Positions 63,171 to 64,000 of a stretch of DNA of 64,000 nt are shown here, piece after piece; position 1 is the first letter of the stretch, and every line of letters starts with the position of its first letter. A program made the translations under genes and the position numbers. Location: NCBI GenBank assembly GCA_013397435.1, contig VZRG01000374.1:65548-129547 (forward strand). The letters are read 5' to 3'. The notes beneath the pieces were generated by a model. The model was not told where the DNA came from. It was given only the letters and a program-made list of their open reading frames with translations, and ran no database searches. This DNA comes from Erythrocercus mccallii. Its lineage: Eukaryota > Chordata > Aves > Passeriformes > Dicruridae.

Positions 63171-64000
63171 GAACAGATGAACTTTTTAATAACTCCTGCC
63201 TCATCTGAAAGCTACTGTTTTGTGCATAAAAATATAGCTCCAAATAAAGAATGATGGGATGCATGAAAGTAAATATGCACTGAAGGAAGTGTTACGGATC
63301 TAAAAGGATATTGTTCTAAGCTTCTTGCTCTAAGCTAATATAGTTTCCTTCTATGAGGATGCTGCCCTGTAAAAGAAATCTCATCCACATAGAGAAATGC
63401 TAGAAGGAGCAAAAAAATCTCCTGTCTCATGTGGACTTTTCCAGATGTGAAGCTCCACAGTTTTTGTTTCTGTATATCTCTTTTTTTCTATATTTAAACA
63501 TGAAAAACTATGTGTACTTGGGGTTCATGTTCCACTGTAGTTAGTTTAGAAAATAAGTATGAGGGACATATCTTTTCTATGTAAAAGATAAATGAATTTT
63601 GATAAAACTTAATATATTCACTTGTGAGAGTGCTTCAAATTTTATTGGCTTGTCTGTTTGGAATGGCTTTTGTCAAGAAAATCAGGATTCCTGGAGCTAC
63701 CATATTTCAGTATAGATCATCTGATGTTTTAGCTTTTGCCTGTGCTATAAAAGCTGGGAGAGAGAGCAAATCAAGCAGACAGGATTCTTGTGCCCAAGCT
63801 GGCAGGATCTGAACTACTGCATTAAATGGTCGGTTCATACACATTTTCCATGCTGCTGATTGTATGTGATTTCTAAAGCAAAGTTTTGAAAAGATCTGAA
63901 TTGTTTCTGCAGCATGAATGTCTGTCTGGCTGCCTTGTCCTCTGGAGAGCTCTGGCATGTTCCCTCAGAGCCAGGCAGGCTCCTGCAGCTCTCGCTGCCT

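Larger units (their letters stand above)
45796..64000 (+). other. DGKI: DGKI intron 1 (5' part)
   Basis: No DGKI exon 2 (expected to begin by completing the Arg and reading about KAIPR) was seen, so this intron exceeds 18 kb. It contains a second CpG-rich patch (48560-48800), a T24 run (48914-48937), a plus-strand CR1 (53768-54086) and two strong inverted repeats (55166-55198 and 63081-63129). The longest open frames (49782-50426 minus, 52339-52965 plus) have no recognisable protein character. Confidence 0.8.

Noticed and set aside
45796..64000. Search for DGKI exon 2 or any C1-domain exon
   Set aside because: No acceptor followed by a KAIPR-like or Cys-rich C1 sequence was seen; intron 1 appears to run past the window.
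1..64000. tRNA, rRNA, CRISPR, phage-type or viral elements
   Set aside because: None of the corresponding structures (tRNA cloverleaf with A/B boxes, regular spacer arrays, paired LTRs with gag/pol frames) was recognised by eye; a covariance-model and LTR search was not possible.

Overview
The window looks like bird nuclear DNA. It carries several CR1 retroposon fragments, two of them on the minus strand and one well-preserved copy on the plus strand, and the preserved ends show the avian CR1 terminal octamer (ATTCTATG type). I recognised no Alu, L1 or other mammalian repeat. Introns are compact and base composition is moderate apart from one CpG island. All assignments come from reading the sequence and from remembered family sequences; no database search was made.

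Two protein-coding genes lie head to tail on the plus strand. From about 1 to 40,025 is CREB3L2 (BBF2H7), an ER-membrane bZIP transcription factor. Its exon 1 lies upstream of the window, while exons 2 to 12 are all visible with consensus splice sites (one donor is weak). Joined, they give 485 residues in one uninterrupted frame; adding the roughly 34 residues of the missing first exon gives about 519, against about 520 in mammals. The stop codon at 33,419-33,421 is followed by a long 3' UTR of about 6.6 kb, ending near a canonical AATAAA at 40,002.

A 5.2 kb intergenic stretch follows, with no gene seen but one compact octamer/AP-1 cluster. At about 45,160-46,000 is a strong CpG island holding the promoter and first coding exon of DGKI (diacylglycerol kinase iota). 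The rest of the window (45,796-64,000) is the start of DGKI intron 1; no exon 2 was found. This order matches the mammalian CREB3L2-DGKI arrangement as I remember it. The two genes are not known to act in one pathway; their adjacency is conserved synteny.

I found no unrecognised coding system. The points most worth a second look are the start-codon architecture of DGKI exon 1, an 18-bp near-perfect hairpin with clustered homeodomain/OTX/RFX-like motifs at 63,081-63,170, a 22-bp perfect palindrome in CREB3L2 intron 6, a second CpG-rich patch inside DGKI intron 1, and a 13-bp perfect hairpin at 55,166-55,198.
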